Shown: positions 1 to 9,716, counted from the first letter of the stretch. The stretch: 64,000 bases of DNA from Meconema thalassinum (GCA_946902985.2 OX336397.1:183152813-183216812); one strand, 5' to 3'. The notes: generated by a model from the sequence alone, not told the origin. Translations and numbers: made by a program.

Positions 1-574
1 TTCAACAACTCCCAGCAGGCATGGGTGGTTAACCAATGAAAGCGATGCCACGCATGCGCTAGGGCTGTATGGGTAATGTAGCCACAGGAACAAGTATCCA
101 TCAGCGTTTGCAGGGAGGGGCAGCCCAACTCCATGAGGTCGATACACTGACAGTAAGACGCCAAAATGGTTGCAACCATTCACGTTTTTCATTACCTTTC
201 ACGAATACCACGTTGGCCGAGGACAAGTGTGCTTTCATGACCACGTCCAAATATTTACAGGAAATGGTTCCTTGATTAGACTCTAGTTTCCTATGATTTC
301 TTATCCACTCGGTTTGTTTACGATCTTTTTCACACAACAAATCAAAAGCATGGGGCGGTTTAAATAGCAAATGCGTAGCTTGCGATATCCAAAACGCGGT
401 ACAATCGATAATGGCCACTTGTTTAAATATAAATTTGTCGTCACCAATTTTAAACCCTTGGCAATCCACAATGAAAGTGCGCAACATGTTGACGCTTGCC
501 TGGACCAAGTTCAACTGACGACTGACTGACCAGTGGCCACTAAAGTCTACCCATGACATGGACTTACCTGCCAT
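1..574 (-). pseudogene. RNase H-like/exonuclease-like Polinton accessory protein, broken
   Basis: A 157-codon open frame (574 to 101) with a pattern I associate with an insect family found near Maverick genes: a beta-strand motif FIVDCQGFK, then FKQVAIID, a LLFKPP motif, and a V(K/R)G.EK..WL motif (VFVKGNEKREWL). The D after IV could be the first acidic residue of an RNase H/DEDD-like fold, but I cannot confirm a complete catalytic set. After the stop near 101 the family's Cys/His-rich C-terminus seems to continue in another frame to the window edge, indicating a frameshift. The next gene on the strand is the BIR gene. The family's function is unknown to me; the nuclease-like call is an inference from motif shape. 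Confidence 0.5.
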
Positions 575-643
575 GCTAGTTTGAAAAAAGAAATTGAGGT
601 TAGGGTAGGACAGGGGGACATGAAAAAAAAAAGAATTTAAGAA

Positions 644-1179
644 TTACATCATTTTATTATCATAACACGTCTTACAGGCTTGTGTCATTTTGGGATAAGG
701 ACGATACCAACTGATACAACAATATAGTCTCTTGTGTTTGTAACGTCCATAACACCGATGATGTCCCAATGTCTCTAAACTAGGCGTTTTTGATGGTGAG
801 CTGCTCACCGAAGCACCATGGAAACCATACAGTCCACACGTATCGTAACTTGGTTTTTTTCATCACTCAGAGGCACGAGTGAGGGATAGATTGAATGACA
901 GGGTATATTTCCCAGCTCAATTCTGCACAGGTAGGGGCAGGCAGGTGACCAGCGCTGATGTTCCTGCATGGGTTCATCGCTCTCTTGCCATTGGTCTATG
1001 ATGATGGGACAAAAGGCACATTTCACTTCATCTCTTGTTTTTAAATAGTAGAATCCAGCGGCCGCCAAGGCTTGAGGGTTTATGAAAGGCACTGGCCATG
1101 TTGCAAAAGTATTGAAACTTTGTTCCTCAGAGTTTAAATTCATGGATGTGACTTCTCTTGATGCTTTAAAGCAAGACAT
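644..1179 (-). pseudogene. BIR-domain (inhibitor-of-apoptosis-like) protein, frameshifted
   Basis: The frame from 1179 carries a BIR domain at about residues 24-85: F.TWP at the start, AAGFYYL, then the zinc ligands CAFC, a following His (QEHQRW) and a final Cys in the CPYL motif. BIR domains bind caspases or IAP antagonists in cellular and viral IAPs. A frameshift near 830 separates this from a short Cys-rich tail (CGLYG, then C-rich segments) ending with a stop at 644-646. No RING finger is seen, so it would be a BIR-only protein. It lies between the RNase H-like gene and the capsid gene in the same direction, so it belongs to the Polinton and is not a host gene. An anti-apoptotic role is inferred from the domain alone; this copy is broken. 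Confidence 0.75.
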
Positions 1180-1191
1180 GACTGAGCGGCT

Positions 1192-2410
1192 TCACGTGGG
1201 TTGAACTGTTATTTGTACACTCGTCACTCGGTTGGAGAGTGGATAATAGTTGACTTGTTTGTGATGAAAAATCAAACAGTAGGCCGTGGTATTGGCTGGT
1301 ACATTGTCATGCGTTTCAATATCTAGTCGAATGTCAATATTGCATGGCTTGACAGACTCTTCCAGGTAAGAACAGTCAAAGACAATCAGTGGCGCCCTTG
1401 CCTTAAACGCTTGGGGTAGCAGCAAGGGGCTGTTCTCTTTTTGATAATACGACCATCGAAATTTAGAAAACAAGTCGTACAGGGGGCCAAAATTATTTGT
1501 TGAAAAATCCAAATCCAGTCCTTCATAGGGAATCACAGCTCAGTTCAGGAAAAGACGTGCATTTCTCAATTGCAGGTGATCAAATTGCGTGGCATCTTTG
1601 GTTTGTTGAAACTTGCGACTTGTTTGAAAACCCACGATCATGTAGAGAGGTCTCTCTGTATAGCGAGCCGTTTTTACAGACCAACTGTGTGTTGGTGGTG
1701 GGCAATAGCAGGAACTCACGGAGTGCCCAGCTTCTAAATTCCTTGGATAGAGGCATATCTCTCTTTACCATCTTGAGTATGTTCAGTTTTTTTGCTATCA
1801 TCAAGGGTGACATGGGGCAATATCCATAGCAAGCGTTGTAGTTGAATTTTTGAATCCATGGGGGCATTGTCTGCTCCCTTGAGTGCATTAATATCACTCC
1901 TGTCTCTCACCAGATAAAGAACTTGCCTTGCGTTGACAACAATGCGCTGGTGATATTCGGCAAAACCTTAAATCAGTTTAACGTGCCATCGGTGTGTACC
2001 ATCCAGTCATTGGTCGAGTCTGGGCACCAACGCGCCATGCAAAGTGTTTTACCTTCTTCCTCACTATAAGAGGGATATAGTTTCATGACACTGGAAATAT
2101 CCACATTTCGAGTGCTATCCACCACGATATCGTTAATGACGTAACGCACTTCAGAAAACAGAAAGACAAAAGCAAGGTTGGCCAACTTGGATGTGGTGGG
2201 TGTAGAGCCATCGGCTTTGGTGAGTCGACCTTCGATCTGAATGACACTTTCAAGCGTTAGGTTGTAAATATCTTGGTTGTTGATAACAAATTGAATTTCT
2301 TCATTGTTATTGAGTCCAGGTGTTTGAACTTGATAAGAATGGAGATCAATTCTTACCACTCCTGGCTGCTCCTCGATGCGGTTCGCTATCTCTAGGATAG
2401 AATTCATCAT
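1192..2410 (-). pseudogene. Polinton major capsid protein (double jelly-roll), frameshifted
   Basis: Three minus-strand frames together span one capsid gene. The N-terminal part (2410-1973) has the family signature INNQDIYNL followed by IEGRLTKADG and a segment VRYVINDIVVDSTRNV, typical of the first jelly roll of Polinton capsids. The middle part (about 1897-1580) contains the motif KEFRSWALREF and a region matching the conserved arginine-rich strand in two frames. The C-terminal part (1536-1192) covers the second jelly roll and ends near NRVTSVQITVQ. At least two frameshifts break it. The gene is flanked by the BIR gene downstream and the penton-like gene upstream, the order expected for Polinton capsid modules. 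Family assignment is by recognition, not by alignment. Confidence 0.8.
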
Positions 2411-2534
2411 GAGGTTTGACGTGGTAACCCAAATGTTGAAAAATCTGCTTGCCCTGAGATGTTAACGTGTATTCACGTGGCAAAAAACTAACACCATTCC
2501 TAGACGGTGTTGTTGCTTTATATACAAACTTCAT
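2346..2534 (-). CDS. Short Polinton ORF preceding the capsid gene
   Basis: A 62-codon frame whose ATG (2534-2532) overlaps the stop codon of the penton-like gene (2533-2531) as ATGA. The first ~45 residues, with motifs FLPREY and HLGYHVKPHD, look like real coding sequence, while the last ~20 lie antiparallel in frame to the start of the capsid gene and are probably out-of-frame read-through. It may be a separate small protein or the displaced N-terminus of the capsid protein. No function is recognised. The ATGA overlap, unusual in a eukaryotic genome, fits the compact viral layout of the element. Confidence 0.4.
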   Translation of the reverse strand: MKFVYKATTPSRNGVSFLPREYTLTSQGKQIFQHLGYHVKPHDEFYPRDSEPHRGAARSGKN

Positions 2535-3240
2535 AGTTGCTTAAGCACCAACTTGTAAGTCACTGGTGTGGTAGAATCTAGATCAATGAGTTGTTGATCT
2601 CTATTGATCAGTTTTAATGTTATATTACTTATATCATTGACAGCCACAGAATGAAAAAGCACCACTGGAGGGTTTTCACGAATAATATACCCATTGGGCG
2701 ATGTCACAATAAAGTCGTAAAGCGAATGCTATGGTTCTTGATTGGTGTACACTTGGCTAATAATATTACACGTCACCGACACATGATGGTCCTCAATGAA
2801 TTTCACTTCATGATCTGATTCATGTTTCTCGTTGGGCTTCAACACGCGTGGTTTAAATCCTAGTAATGGACCAATGGAATCGGGGCGTGTTTTAAAGTCA
2901 ATTTTGAATGTAGATAAAATACTGCAGCGATGAGTGTTGGTATTTCCTACAAGTTCAAACTTGCGCGATCCATTGAGAAATTACTTTAAACCATATTCAT
3001 TGATCAACACCACATAAATGTGTTCATAAATATCATCGATCGTATATCCACCAGAGTTCAGGGTGAGCACAGACTCATCATAGTAAGACATGTTGTTCAC
3101 ATTTTCACGTATGTTGTATATTCGATTGTGTTTCAAGTGAAACAAGTCCTAAACCATAGGGTTTTTTAATCTATTCGATAGGCGGGTAAAAGTCTAGACT
3201 GACCTCAGGCCCACGTCCATGCAGTGTAAACGTTTTACTT
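2531..3240 (-). pseudogene. Penton-like minor capsid protein (F54H12.2-like), broken
   Basis: Minus-strand reading from about 3240 shows the family opening (a LDFYPPIE-type motif, then GLGLVSLET), a middle block with NSGGYTIDDI, and a C-terminal block with LLGFKPRVL, HESDHEV and VTCNII, before the stop at 2531-2533. These are the hallmarks of the single jelly-roll protein widely annotated in animals as uncharacterized F54H12.2-like, considered the Polinton minor capsid or penton. In-frame stops occur near 2728 and 2987 and after the YPPIE motif near 3175, so the copy is dead. It sits between the protease and the capsid gene. It would form capsid vertices in a virion; that role is from family knowledge. 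Confidence 0.72.
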
Positions 3241-3640
3241 TCAGCCGACATACTGTTGCCGTTTTTGCTTGTGCTGCGTCTTATATAAAAGAAATAAATA
3301 CAAACGTCCACACTGTTGGCTGTTAAACGTTTGCTCACGTTTCACATTATAATATATCTTGATCCTGTTTCCAAAATAGGAAACTAGTTCCATGGGCGGG
3401 GGCAAATTCCCAAAACTGTCAAAGTACCATACGGTGGATCCCTCTTTGAGATAAGCTACATAATGCGTTCCTGGTCCTCGGTGATCATCCAAATTGACAA
3501 CAGCACATTCCTGTTTCCAGGGTCGTGGGGGTAATTTGTTTTGCATAAACACACCTCGAAAATGAGAAAGCTTTAGTTGTTCAGCATAGCTTTCCACTTG
3601 TTGATGCGTCAGGGCATGTCTTGCTATGGCTGAGGTTAAT
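3241..3640 (-). pseudogene. Adenovirus-type cysteine protease (adenain-like)
   Basis: The frame 3597-3241 holds the protease core in the expected order: GTHYVAY (catalytic His), WYFDSFG (conserved Asp and strand) and QQCG (catalytic Cys) followed by a hydrophobic YLFLLY helix. Length and motif spacing match the C48/C5-like maturation proteases of Polintons and adenoviruses, which cleave capsid precursors. The reading extends upstream of the first listed codon to about 3640 with a His/Gln-rich stretch, so the true start lies there; no ATG is obvious. The catalytic residues are intact, so this gene has decayed less than its neighbours, but the N-terminus seems incomplete. Confidence 0.8.
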
Positions 3641-3714
3641 ATATTTTTTTTATATTTCGAAATGGTGAAATCCCAAATCCTTGTTGATAAAAAGCTGGCT
3701 TTAAATTGCCATTT

Positions 3715-4106
3715 CTAGCCCCCCATAGCAATCGCTTTCATCGTTTCATTATGTCGCTGACTTTCTTTTAGTTGTTGCTTGCCCTGCTGCGCGGCTCTAA
3801 TGGTTTTCGCCACTGCACTGGCACCGCCCAAAAGTTAACCCGGAGCAGCCAGGCCGGCAAATAAAGCAGGTAAAAATCCCGCTCGTTTGGGGACGGGAAT
3901 CACTCGCCCTTGTTTTGAACCCTGTCGCCTACGTTTTGAAATAACATGACTCTGTGCTGCTCGAAGGGCTTTCCTTATGGTCAATACATTATTTTTTCTT
4001 TTTTTTTCTTTCGCAAGGGCTTATCCACGAATGTCGTAAGCCCAGGCTTTGCCAAGGACAGGGTCAAATTTTTAGTCTTTCTCACCACATACCTTTGTTT
4101 CACCAT
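3715..4106 (-). pseudogene. Basic/hydrophobic minor virion protein of Polinton, interrupted
   Basis: Reading starts at ATG 4106-4104 with a strongly basic N-terminus (MVKQRYVVRKTKN). It continues with a very Lys/Arg-rich segment, then VIPVPKRAGFLPALFAGLAAPG, of which the GFLPALFAGLA part is a short hydrophobic helix, and ends with a Gln/His-rich amphipathic tail. This basic-hydrophobic-amphipathic layout recurs in Polintons just upstream of the protease and recalls the small DNA- or membrane-associated virion proteins of adenoviruses. An in-frame stop follows the hydrophobic helix near 3838, and a poly-A/T run near 4000 probably causes a frameshift. The exact role is unknown; a membrane-active or DNA-condensing function is inference. 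Confidence 0.5.
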
Positions 4107-4165
4107 GATGATAATGACCAACAACCTTTCACAAGAAAGTTTAAATCACAACTAACTTCAGATTG

Positions 4166-5127
4166 TTATTTCATGGTTGTATATTCCAATTCCACATAAA
4201 GTGGGAAATCGTTTATGGTTTTTCCCGCTTGCTTTTCATCCCATGTCAACATGAGATGAAAGGATAGTTCGTCACCTGCATTGACCATTTCATTGTTATG
4301 GACCAACATCCCATGACCATTTATGTTTCTTTGTAAATGGTCTGGCTGCGTGGCTCAGGGGTAACGTTCTCGCTTGCTGAGCCCAAGGTTGCAGGTTCGA
4401 AACCTGGCGTAGTCAGCTGGCATTTGAGGGTGCGCAAATGCGAGGGAGCCGTGTCAGTAGATTTACTGGCACGTTAAAGATCCCCTTCGGGGCAAAATTC
4501 CGGCACCCCGGCGTCTCTAAAAGCCAGTGTAGTTAAAAGGGACGTAAAACCAATAACATTATTATTCTTTGTAAATGGTTGTCATCAGGCATGGCGTATT
4601 TCATGTGAATGGTCCCATCAGAGTAATCGATATTGGCTTAAACCTGAAGCAAGCACATAGGTCAGATGCTGGTCATGGACTAGCGGTAAATGGTTTCTGT
4701 CATTCACAGGTTTTTCATTTGTCAGATACACTAAAAATACAGATGGGATAAATTTATAAAGCCTTTTCATTTCATACGTCACGTAACGTTTGGTACAGAC
4801 ATCGTCTTCGTCTTGCGGGTCTTCCACGTGAATAATCCGATGGTGATTAGCACTATAGCAATTCACTGTAAGCTGAGGCACTTTATCATAAAACTCATAC
4901 ACCTTGTTATCCACATACTTTATTGTAGTAGCGTCTGTAGACACATGAGGATGTTTTACATGGGTTAGCCGCTTTCCCTTAAAGTCATAATCTCCCTGTT
5001 TTGTGCGTGGCACTACTGACCTATCCACATAGTGTTTATTAGCAGGATCTGTTTCTTGTTTAGGATCATGTATGGGGACAGACCTAGCTTTGGCCATTAA
5101 CGCACGTCCAAAGACTTCCATCGTCAA
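4166..5127 (-). pseudogene. Fibre-like virion protein, split by SINE and frameshift
   Basis: The N-terminal frame (5127-4618) contains repeated units of the form D..N..YVD: DPANKHYVD and DATTIKYVD, with a degenerate third unit DEDDVCTKRYV. This is the shaft-repeat pattern of viral fibres and phage tail fibres. After a frameshift near 4635 the reading continues through HMKYAMPDDNH, is interrupted by the SINE at 4343-4564, and resumes to a stop at 4166-4168 after a beta-rich tail containing GDELSFHLML. The gene starts 86 bp from the divergent ATPase gene. Receptor-binding fibre function is inferred from shaft-like repeats only; the C-terminal head resembles nothing I can name. Confidence 0.6.
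4343..4564 (+). mobile_element. tRNA-derived SINE inserted in the fibre gene
   Basis: A 222-bp element with an A box (TGGCTCAGGGG) and B box (GGTTCGAAACC) of an RNA polymerase III promoter, a conserved 3' body (GTTAAAGATCCCCTTCGGGG) and a short ATT-rich tail. It is flanked by a perfect 15-bp target duplication, TTCTTTGTAAATGGT, at 4328-4342 and 4565-4579. A second copy lies at 53,946-54,180. The perfect duplication marks LINE-mediated insertion after the Polinton had integrated. Confidence 0.9.
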
Positions 5128-5213
5128 CCTGTAGTACGAGTCTACTGTTTCTATGACAAGGCTCGGTGTCCTGTATATAGACAGCCAGCTAGCCTGTCTA
5201 AGCCTTAGTTGAA
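5128..5213. promoter_or_regulatory. Divergent promoter between fibre-like and ATPase genes
   Basis: The 86-bp spacer separates the minus-strand morphogenesis genes from the plus-strand ATPase gene. It contains a TATA-like tract (TATATAG, about 5174-5180) some 35 bp upstream of the ATPase ATG at 5214. Placement suggests a shared bidirectional promoter; no experimental or comparative support is available here. Confidence 0.35.
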
Positions 5214-5911
5214 ATGAAGATTATTAAGCAGCAAGAGTCATTCCCCGAGGGGGACATGGTTTCCCATCTCTGTCCTTCATCACGTGAACAACGCCTTGGT
5301 TTACTGTTTCCATCTTCCATTCGATGCATCATTGTGGGACCTTCCGGCTGTGGAAAGACCAATCTTTTCCTAACACTCATCACAACGCCCAATGGTCTGC
5401 GTTTTCAAAATATTTATATTTTTGCAAAATCTCTCTACCAACCCCTCTACGTGTTTCTGGATAAAGTCATGTCTGGATTACAAAAAGAAAATATGGGTTA
5501 TTTCATATTTTCCATGCAAGAAAATGTTATTTCACCGGATGAGGTAAAGCCCGATTCACTTATGATTTTCGATGATGTATCCACTGAACGTCAAGGCATT
5601 ATTCAAAGCTATTTCAGCATGGGTCGACACAAACATATCGATTGCTTCTATCTTGGACAAACGTATCTAAATTGTCCAAACAGTTGATTCGTGACAATGC
5701 CAATGTCATTGTTTTATTTCGCCAGGACGAGAGGAATAGTCGTCACATATATAATGAACATGTGAATCCGGATATGACCTTCCAAATCTTAACAGATTTG
5801 TGTGGCAAGTGCTGGAACACTCAACGTCATGCCTGTTTAGTGATTGACAAACAAAGGGAACTCAACCAAGGACGGTATAGCTTAGGGTTTGATCATTTTA
5901 TTGCTATTTAA
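5214..5911 (+). pseudogene. Polinton genome-packaging ATPase (FtsK/HerA-type), frameshifted
   Basis: Residues ~35-50 contain the Walker A motif GPSGCGKT after a beta strand (IRCIIVG), and residues ~113-121 a Walker B strand SLMIFDDV. A later segment HIDCFYLGQTY is the sensor-like strand seen in this family. A frameshift near 5680 moves the reading into a second frame that continues with the conserved DNANVIVLFRQD, HVNPDM and a C-terminal GRYSLGFDHFI. Together the two frames give roughly the usual 230 residues. The ATPase would pump DNA into the capsid. It is the first gene of the plus-strand group and starts 86 bp from the fibre-like gene. Confidence 0.82.
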
Positions 5912-5952
5912 AGCACTGTCTCATTCCCTCTCAAGTCATTTGTCAAGACAGC

Positions 5953-6963
5953 ATGGCGTTAGCAGAGTCAATTGAAAAAGCATATTATTAGAGCAAAAAA
6001 TAATTCGCCAAAAGTTTCAATTGAAACGATCACGTGCAGATCATGCTATGTTTATTCAACAACATTTAGCACCTCCGCTAGAAGCCATGTTGAAACCCTC
6101 TTTCAAGCCATCTGAAACGCTACCCACCGTTTCACAATCCACGCAGACGCTGCACGAGGCCCTTGAGGAAGAGAAAGAGGAGGAGGAACAGGAAGATTTG
6201 ACTAGTGTTAGCGAAGTTGAGGATGACGAGGAAAAAGTGTTTACGCCTCAAAAAAAAGGCCGCACCCTTTGCAGAGTTTTGGAGAAAAAAAGAAATCCTA
6301 GGCCATGGTCGAAACACCTTGCCCTTCTAGATCGTCTCCGTTTTCACAAGTCTTGGCCACCCCTCAAAATAAAGCTCAACTGAAAAACATTTTAATAAAA
6401 TATTATGGATCAACACTAGTACCCTATCTCATTGATCTATTTATTGGAAACACAGATACCACGTATGGTGTTCGCTATGAGGATGATAGTTTTAAAATTG
6501 GGGATTCATCTATTACATTTTCTCGTACTAAAGTTTTCATTAAGAACATCAACTATAAATTGACGCCAGGATTGTTAAAGCTGCTCTTCTCTCGAACACC
6601 CTCATTCCATGATTATACGACAGAGGACCTTGGCAAATATAAATCCATTTTATTGGTTACCCATGCCCACAAAAGACAGTATGATCCCACTCAACAAGTG
6701 AATGCCAATATATCTCAAAAATATAAATCCATCATTGCAAAAAGTTTCCGACCAGTCAAAGTACTCGTCGTAAAGTGTCCACTTCAGGGGTGACATTTAA
6801 ACCATTATAACCCCTTGTGGATGTTCCCTACTGGCACAATCCCAATAAGCTCATCCAGCGGCTACAGTTGTTGCATGCTTCACGACAAGCCGGCCATACC
6901 GGTCACGATTGGGAAATTCAAGAAATTGAACAAGAACTTCGAAATGCCAAAATTATTGTTTAA
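5953..6963 (+). pseudogene. Acidic-linker Polinton protein between ATPase and integrase, broken
   Basis: Reading starts at ATG 5953 (MALAESIEKAYY), meets a stop near 5989, and continues in the frame from 6021 with FIQQHLAPPLEAML, STQTLHE, a Glu-rich run and SVSEVEDDEE. A frameshift near 6300-6380 leads to a second domain with FKIGDSSITF, LTPGLLKLLF and DYTTEDLGKYK, and a further shift near 6790 to a tail with YWHNPNKL and a final stop at 6961-6963. Proteins with this last domain are common beside Polinton integrases in insects; their function is unknown to me. The N-terminal section (HLAP..ML to the acidic run) matches the middle of the FLYWCH proteins at 38,338-39,003 and 43,616-44,287, which ties the palindromic element to Polintons. 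Confidence 0.65.
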
Positions 6964-6979
6964 GCCCTCACCCATTAAA

Positions 6980-7290
6980 ATGGGTATTGCTCACGAGTTG
7001 CATCGCCGAGTTAGGCGTCACTATCCGCGACTCAAAGTGATTTCACGAGGTGTGGATGAACTTTGGCAGGCTGACTTGGTTGAAATGATACCCTATGCAG
7101 GCGTTAACGACGGTGTACGCTATATGTTGACTGCCATTGATGTTTATTCCAAAATGGCCTTTTTTGAACCTGTGCATCGCCAGTCTGGTCTACTAGTCAC
7201 CAAGGCCTTTCAATATATTACTCAAAAATCCAAACGCCATCCTCAGTTGCTACAATTTGATCAGGGAAAATAATTTTTTACTTATTTTAT
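6980..7290 (+). pseudogene. Polinton retroviral-type integrase (rve), truncated
   Basis: From ATG 6980 the frame gives a basic N-terminus (HELHRRVRRHYPR), then the RNase H-fold core: the first catalytic Asp in LWQADLVEM, a strand YMLTAIDVYSKMAFFEPV, and the second Asp in LLQFDQGK. A stop (TAA, 7271-7273) stands where the conserved Glu after DQGK is expected, and the catalytic Glu and C-terminal chromodomain-like region are missing because unrelated sequence begins by about 7297. Such integrases insert the linear Polinton genome and leave 6-bp target duplications. The copy cannot be active. It follows the acidic-linker gene by 16 bp. Confidence 0.82.
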
Positions 7291-7297
7291 TGAATCG

Positions 7298-7861
7298 TGT
7301 TGTACGAGAGCTCTGTGTACGGCGCTCCACGCTTCGTGCATATCCATACATGTTTCTCTTTCTCTCTCCACACCCGCGTCTCACTCCTTCACTCCATGTT
7401 GACATACAACTCTTTCAGTTATTGGCTGTCATGGGTTCTCCACTCCTCCCCTCACCTCTCCCCCGGCTCTCTGGCCCCGCCCCCTCACCACTCTGCAGTG
7501 GTCACGTGATTTCCTGTTCTCTCATTGTGTTCACCCTTTCCCCTCACTCCCCCTTTCCTCTCTGCGGGGCCCCTGCTTGCTGCTACTGCTCGGCTCGCCT
7601 GGCTAGCCGTTATCACCTTTTTACAGAGTTGACACAAGGTTCCACCTGCTATCAAATGACAGCAGTGTTGTCAGCTTGACTGACATTCTATTCTGTTAGC
7701 CGACTAGCCATGCCTCAAGAAGATATTCTTTCCGTTCTGGCCGCCAGTCAGACATACATACACAAAGCAAGTTCTGTTGTTAACAACTATAAAAAGCCTT
7801 GCTTTCTATTCGTCTCATAGCATTATAAATTTTGTCTGGTTGCTGGTCAGTGTTTACTAAC
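7298..7861 (+). mobile_element. Candidate solo LTR or other insert in the integrase
   Basis: The integrase reading ends abruptly and is followed by pyrimidine-rich DNA with a TATA-like CTATAAAAAG near 7787 and a downstream T-rich stretch. The segment could be read as TG (7298) to CA (7861), as in a solo LTR. No target duplication is visible, so both limits and the call are weak. No protein is encoded. Confidence 0.22.
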
Positions 7862-8109
7862 ATGTTTTAAAGATCGCCATGAGGGATTTTCGAAACTATT
7901 CGCCTTCATTCGTTCGTCATATAGGAAAATATCAAAAAGCGACCCCTCGTTTTGCCATACATCGCCCCGTCGAAATAGCCATTTCCAGTATTTACCAGGC
8001 TCAGTCATAGCCTCGTTGGAACACACGCCCAGCGCTACTGGCCCTCTGTCTACAAACACTCTTTTATTAAAAAACAAAAACAAAAATCCACAGTTCTTGT
8101 CCTAGAGAC
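7862..8109. other. Unassigned sequence, one short unrecognised ORF
   Basis: A 78-codon minus-strand frame (8083-7847) covers most of this stretch. Its composition looks protein-like (a GKYWKWLFRRGD segment) but I recognise no domain and it lacks any partner gene. It may be a fragment of another transposon. Confidence 0.25.
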
Positions 8110-9180
8110 TTGACATTTATTTTCATGGTAGAGGGGGTAGAGACCTTTCATTTATGTCAAACAAACTTATTTGTAAACTTGTTAGTTTCCAAAATAAAAA
8201 AAATAAAATTTGAAGTGTTTTCAAAAATCTCAAAAAATTTAAAAAGTTTTATTATAAAAAATAGAGGTCATAGAGACCATTCGTTTCAAATATGGCGCAA
8301 CGTTCTATCATGTTTGGTTTTCTAACTATCGCCTACTTTCAAAACAAAAATTTTCATTTTTTTTAAATATAACGAGTGGTCTGTAGGAAAGAGGGCGTCA
8401 GCCCGAGTCCAACGACACCTCATTTGTTAAAATCCGACCATCCGTTCGCCAATTATCACCAATGTTCGTGAGAAAGTAGCCTATCATTTTTATCCTCCTA
8501 CACCCTTGAAACTTGCTGTCCCCCTAGAGGGCATACCCACCTTACAGTAACGTCAAACAAACTTTTTTCCAAAATTCACCGTTTCCAAAATAGCGCCAAT
8601 CCAAAAATCAAGAATTTTCAAAAATAAAAAAATAAAAATTACCGACACTCATTCATAGCAAAGAGGAACACCTCCCAACGCCAACAACACCTCGTTTGTT
8701 AAAATCCGACCACGCGTTCGGGGGATATCGCCGATGTTTATATGAAAGTGTTGGGCGGCCTAAAACTCGCCCCATCCCACTACTCTTTTTGCATTTTTAT
8801 CCTAGAGGCTTGACATTTATTTTGGGAGTAGAGGGGGTAGGGACCATTCATTTACGTCAAACAAACGTTTTAGTAAAATTTCTAATTCCCAAAATACAGG
8901 AATTTCAAAATTGGACTGTTTTAAAAAAAAACATCAAAAATAAAAAAGTTTTTTATAAAATATAAAGGACAGAAAGACCATTCGTTTCAAGCACGACACA
9001 ACGTTCTATCATATTTGGTTTTTAAACTATTGCCTTTTTTTTAAATAAAATTTTTCAATTATTTTTGAAAAATATAACGAGTGATCCATAGCAAAGGGGG
9101 CGTCAGCTCGAGTCAACGATATTTTGCATGCCAAAATCGAACCATGGGTTTGCGAGATATCAGTTTTGCCCCTGAATGTA
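8110..9180. repeat. Three degenerate Polinton-terminus-like modules in tandem
   Basis: Two segments beginning near 8103 and 8806 share a TTGACATTTATTTT start and GTCAAACAAAC, and three segments (about 8376-8450, 8650-8740, 9078-9165) share GGCGTCAGC.CGAGT, then ACACCTCATTTGTTAAAAT and a GTTCG...ATATC motif in whole or part. The same sequence lies just inside both ends of the palindromic element (33,815-33,900 and 48,655-48,750). CACTACT at 8778-8784 equals that element's terminus. The stretch therefore looks like repeated terminal repeat modules of a Polinton family, now degraded. No genes. Confidence 0.6.
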
Positions 9181-9716
9181 CTGCAGGTTAGTATGTGACG
9201 TCAAAGGGAAAGGTGGTGGGGTGCGTTTAAACCATCATCACTCCCCTACTAACGAGGTACCTACGAACTAGTTAGGAGAGTTGAACATGAACTAGATGTC
9301 TCGATTTATGCTGACAAGATTGATATCTGCAACCGCTTGAAGGAATCCCCGCAAAATCAACAAATCACCCCGGCGGGCACTTAGTGAAATTCGTCGGGTG
9401 AGCAGACAAGGAAACATTCATCCTGAAACGGAAAGTAAAACGCAACCTAAACACAACACGGTTATACTGTTAACAACGCCTTTTTGTTAACCAGCCGGCC
9501 GAAGTCGTCGGATTTTTTAAGAACGTTAAATATCCCTCAGTATGCCTTCCTTCGGAGGGGAAGTAAAGCTGGCGGTCCCATGTCATAGATTTATGGCATG
9601 TTAAAGAACCTTCCACTAATTACACCTGTGTGAAGCTAAATTATATACAGGCTAAACATTTGACTAACGTTCTTAGGTTCCTACGTTCGTCGTCAAGAGC
9701 CGACTGCGGTGGCATC
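9180..9716. repeat. Degraded interspersed repeat with SINE-like 3' segment
   Basis: About 9510-9660 contains a LINE/SINE tail-like pattern (a GTTAAA..CCTTCGG stretch, then GGCATGTTAAAGAACC) similar in style to the body of the SINE at 4343-4564 but too diverged for a sure family call. The rest (9180-9510) shows no gene and no clear repeat. Confidence 0.35.

Larger units (their letters stand above)
1..8784. mobile_element. Degraded Maverick/Polinton (partial, left end outside window)
   Basis: A block of virus-like genes in the usual Polinton set: double jelly-roll capsid, penton-like capsid, adenovirus-type protease, FtsK/HerA-type packaging ATPase and retroviral-type integrase. The morphogenesis genes lie on the minus strand (1-5127); ATPase, acidic-linker gene and integrase run on the plus strand from 5214, so the two groups diverge from a short spacer. 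Almost every gene carries stops or frameshifts, so this is an old, non-functional copy. No protein-primed DNA polymerase B is visible; it may lie beyond position 1 or be deleted. The right limit is tentative: CACTACT at 8778-8784 matches the terminus of the palindromic element at 48,798-48,804, but the other end is outside the window, so the 6-bp target duplication cannot be tested. Confidence 0.88.

Noticed and set aside
7257..7679. 140-codon plus-strand frame after the integrase
   Set aside because: Ser/Pro/Leu-rich translation of a pyrimidine-rich tract, without domain or start context.
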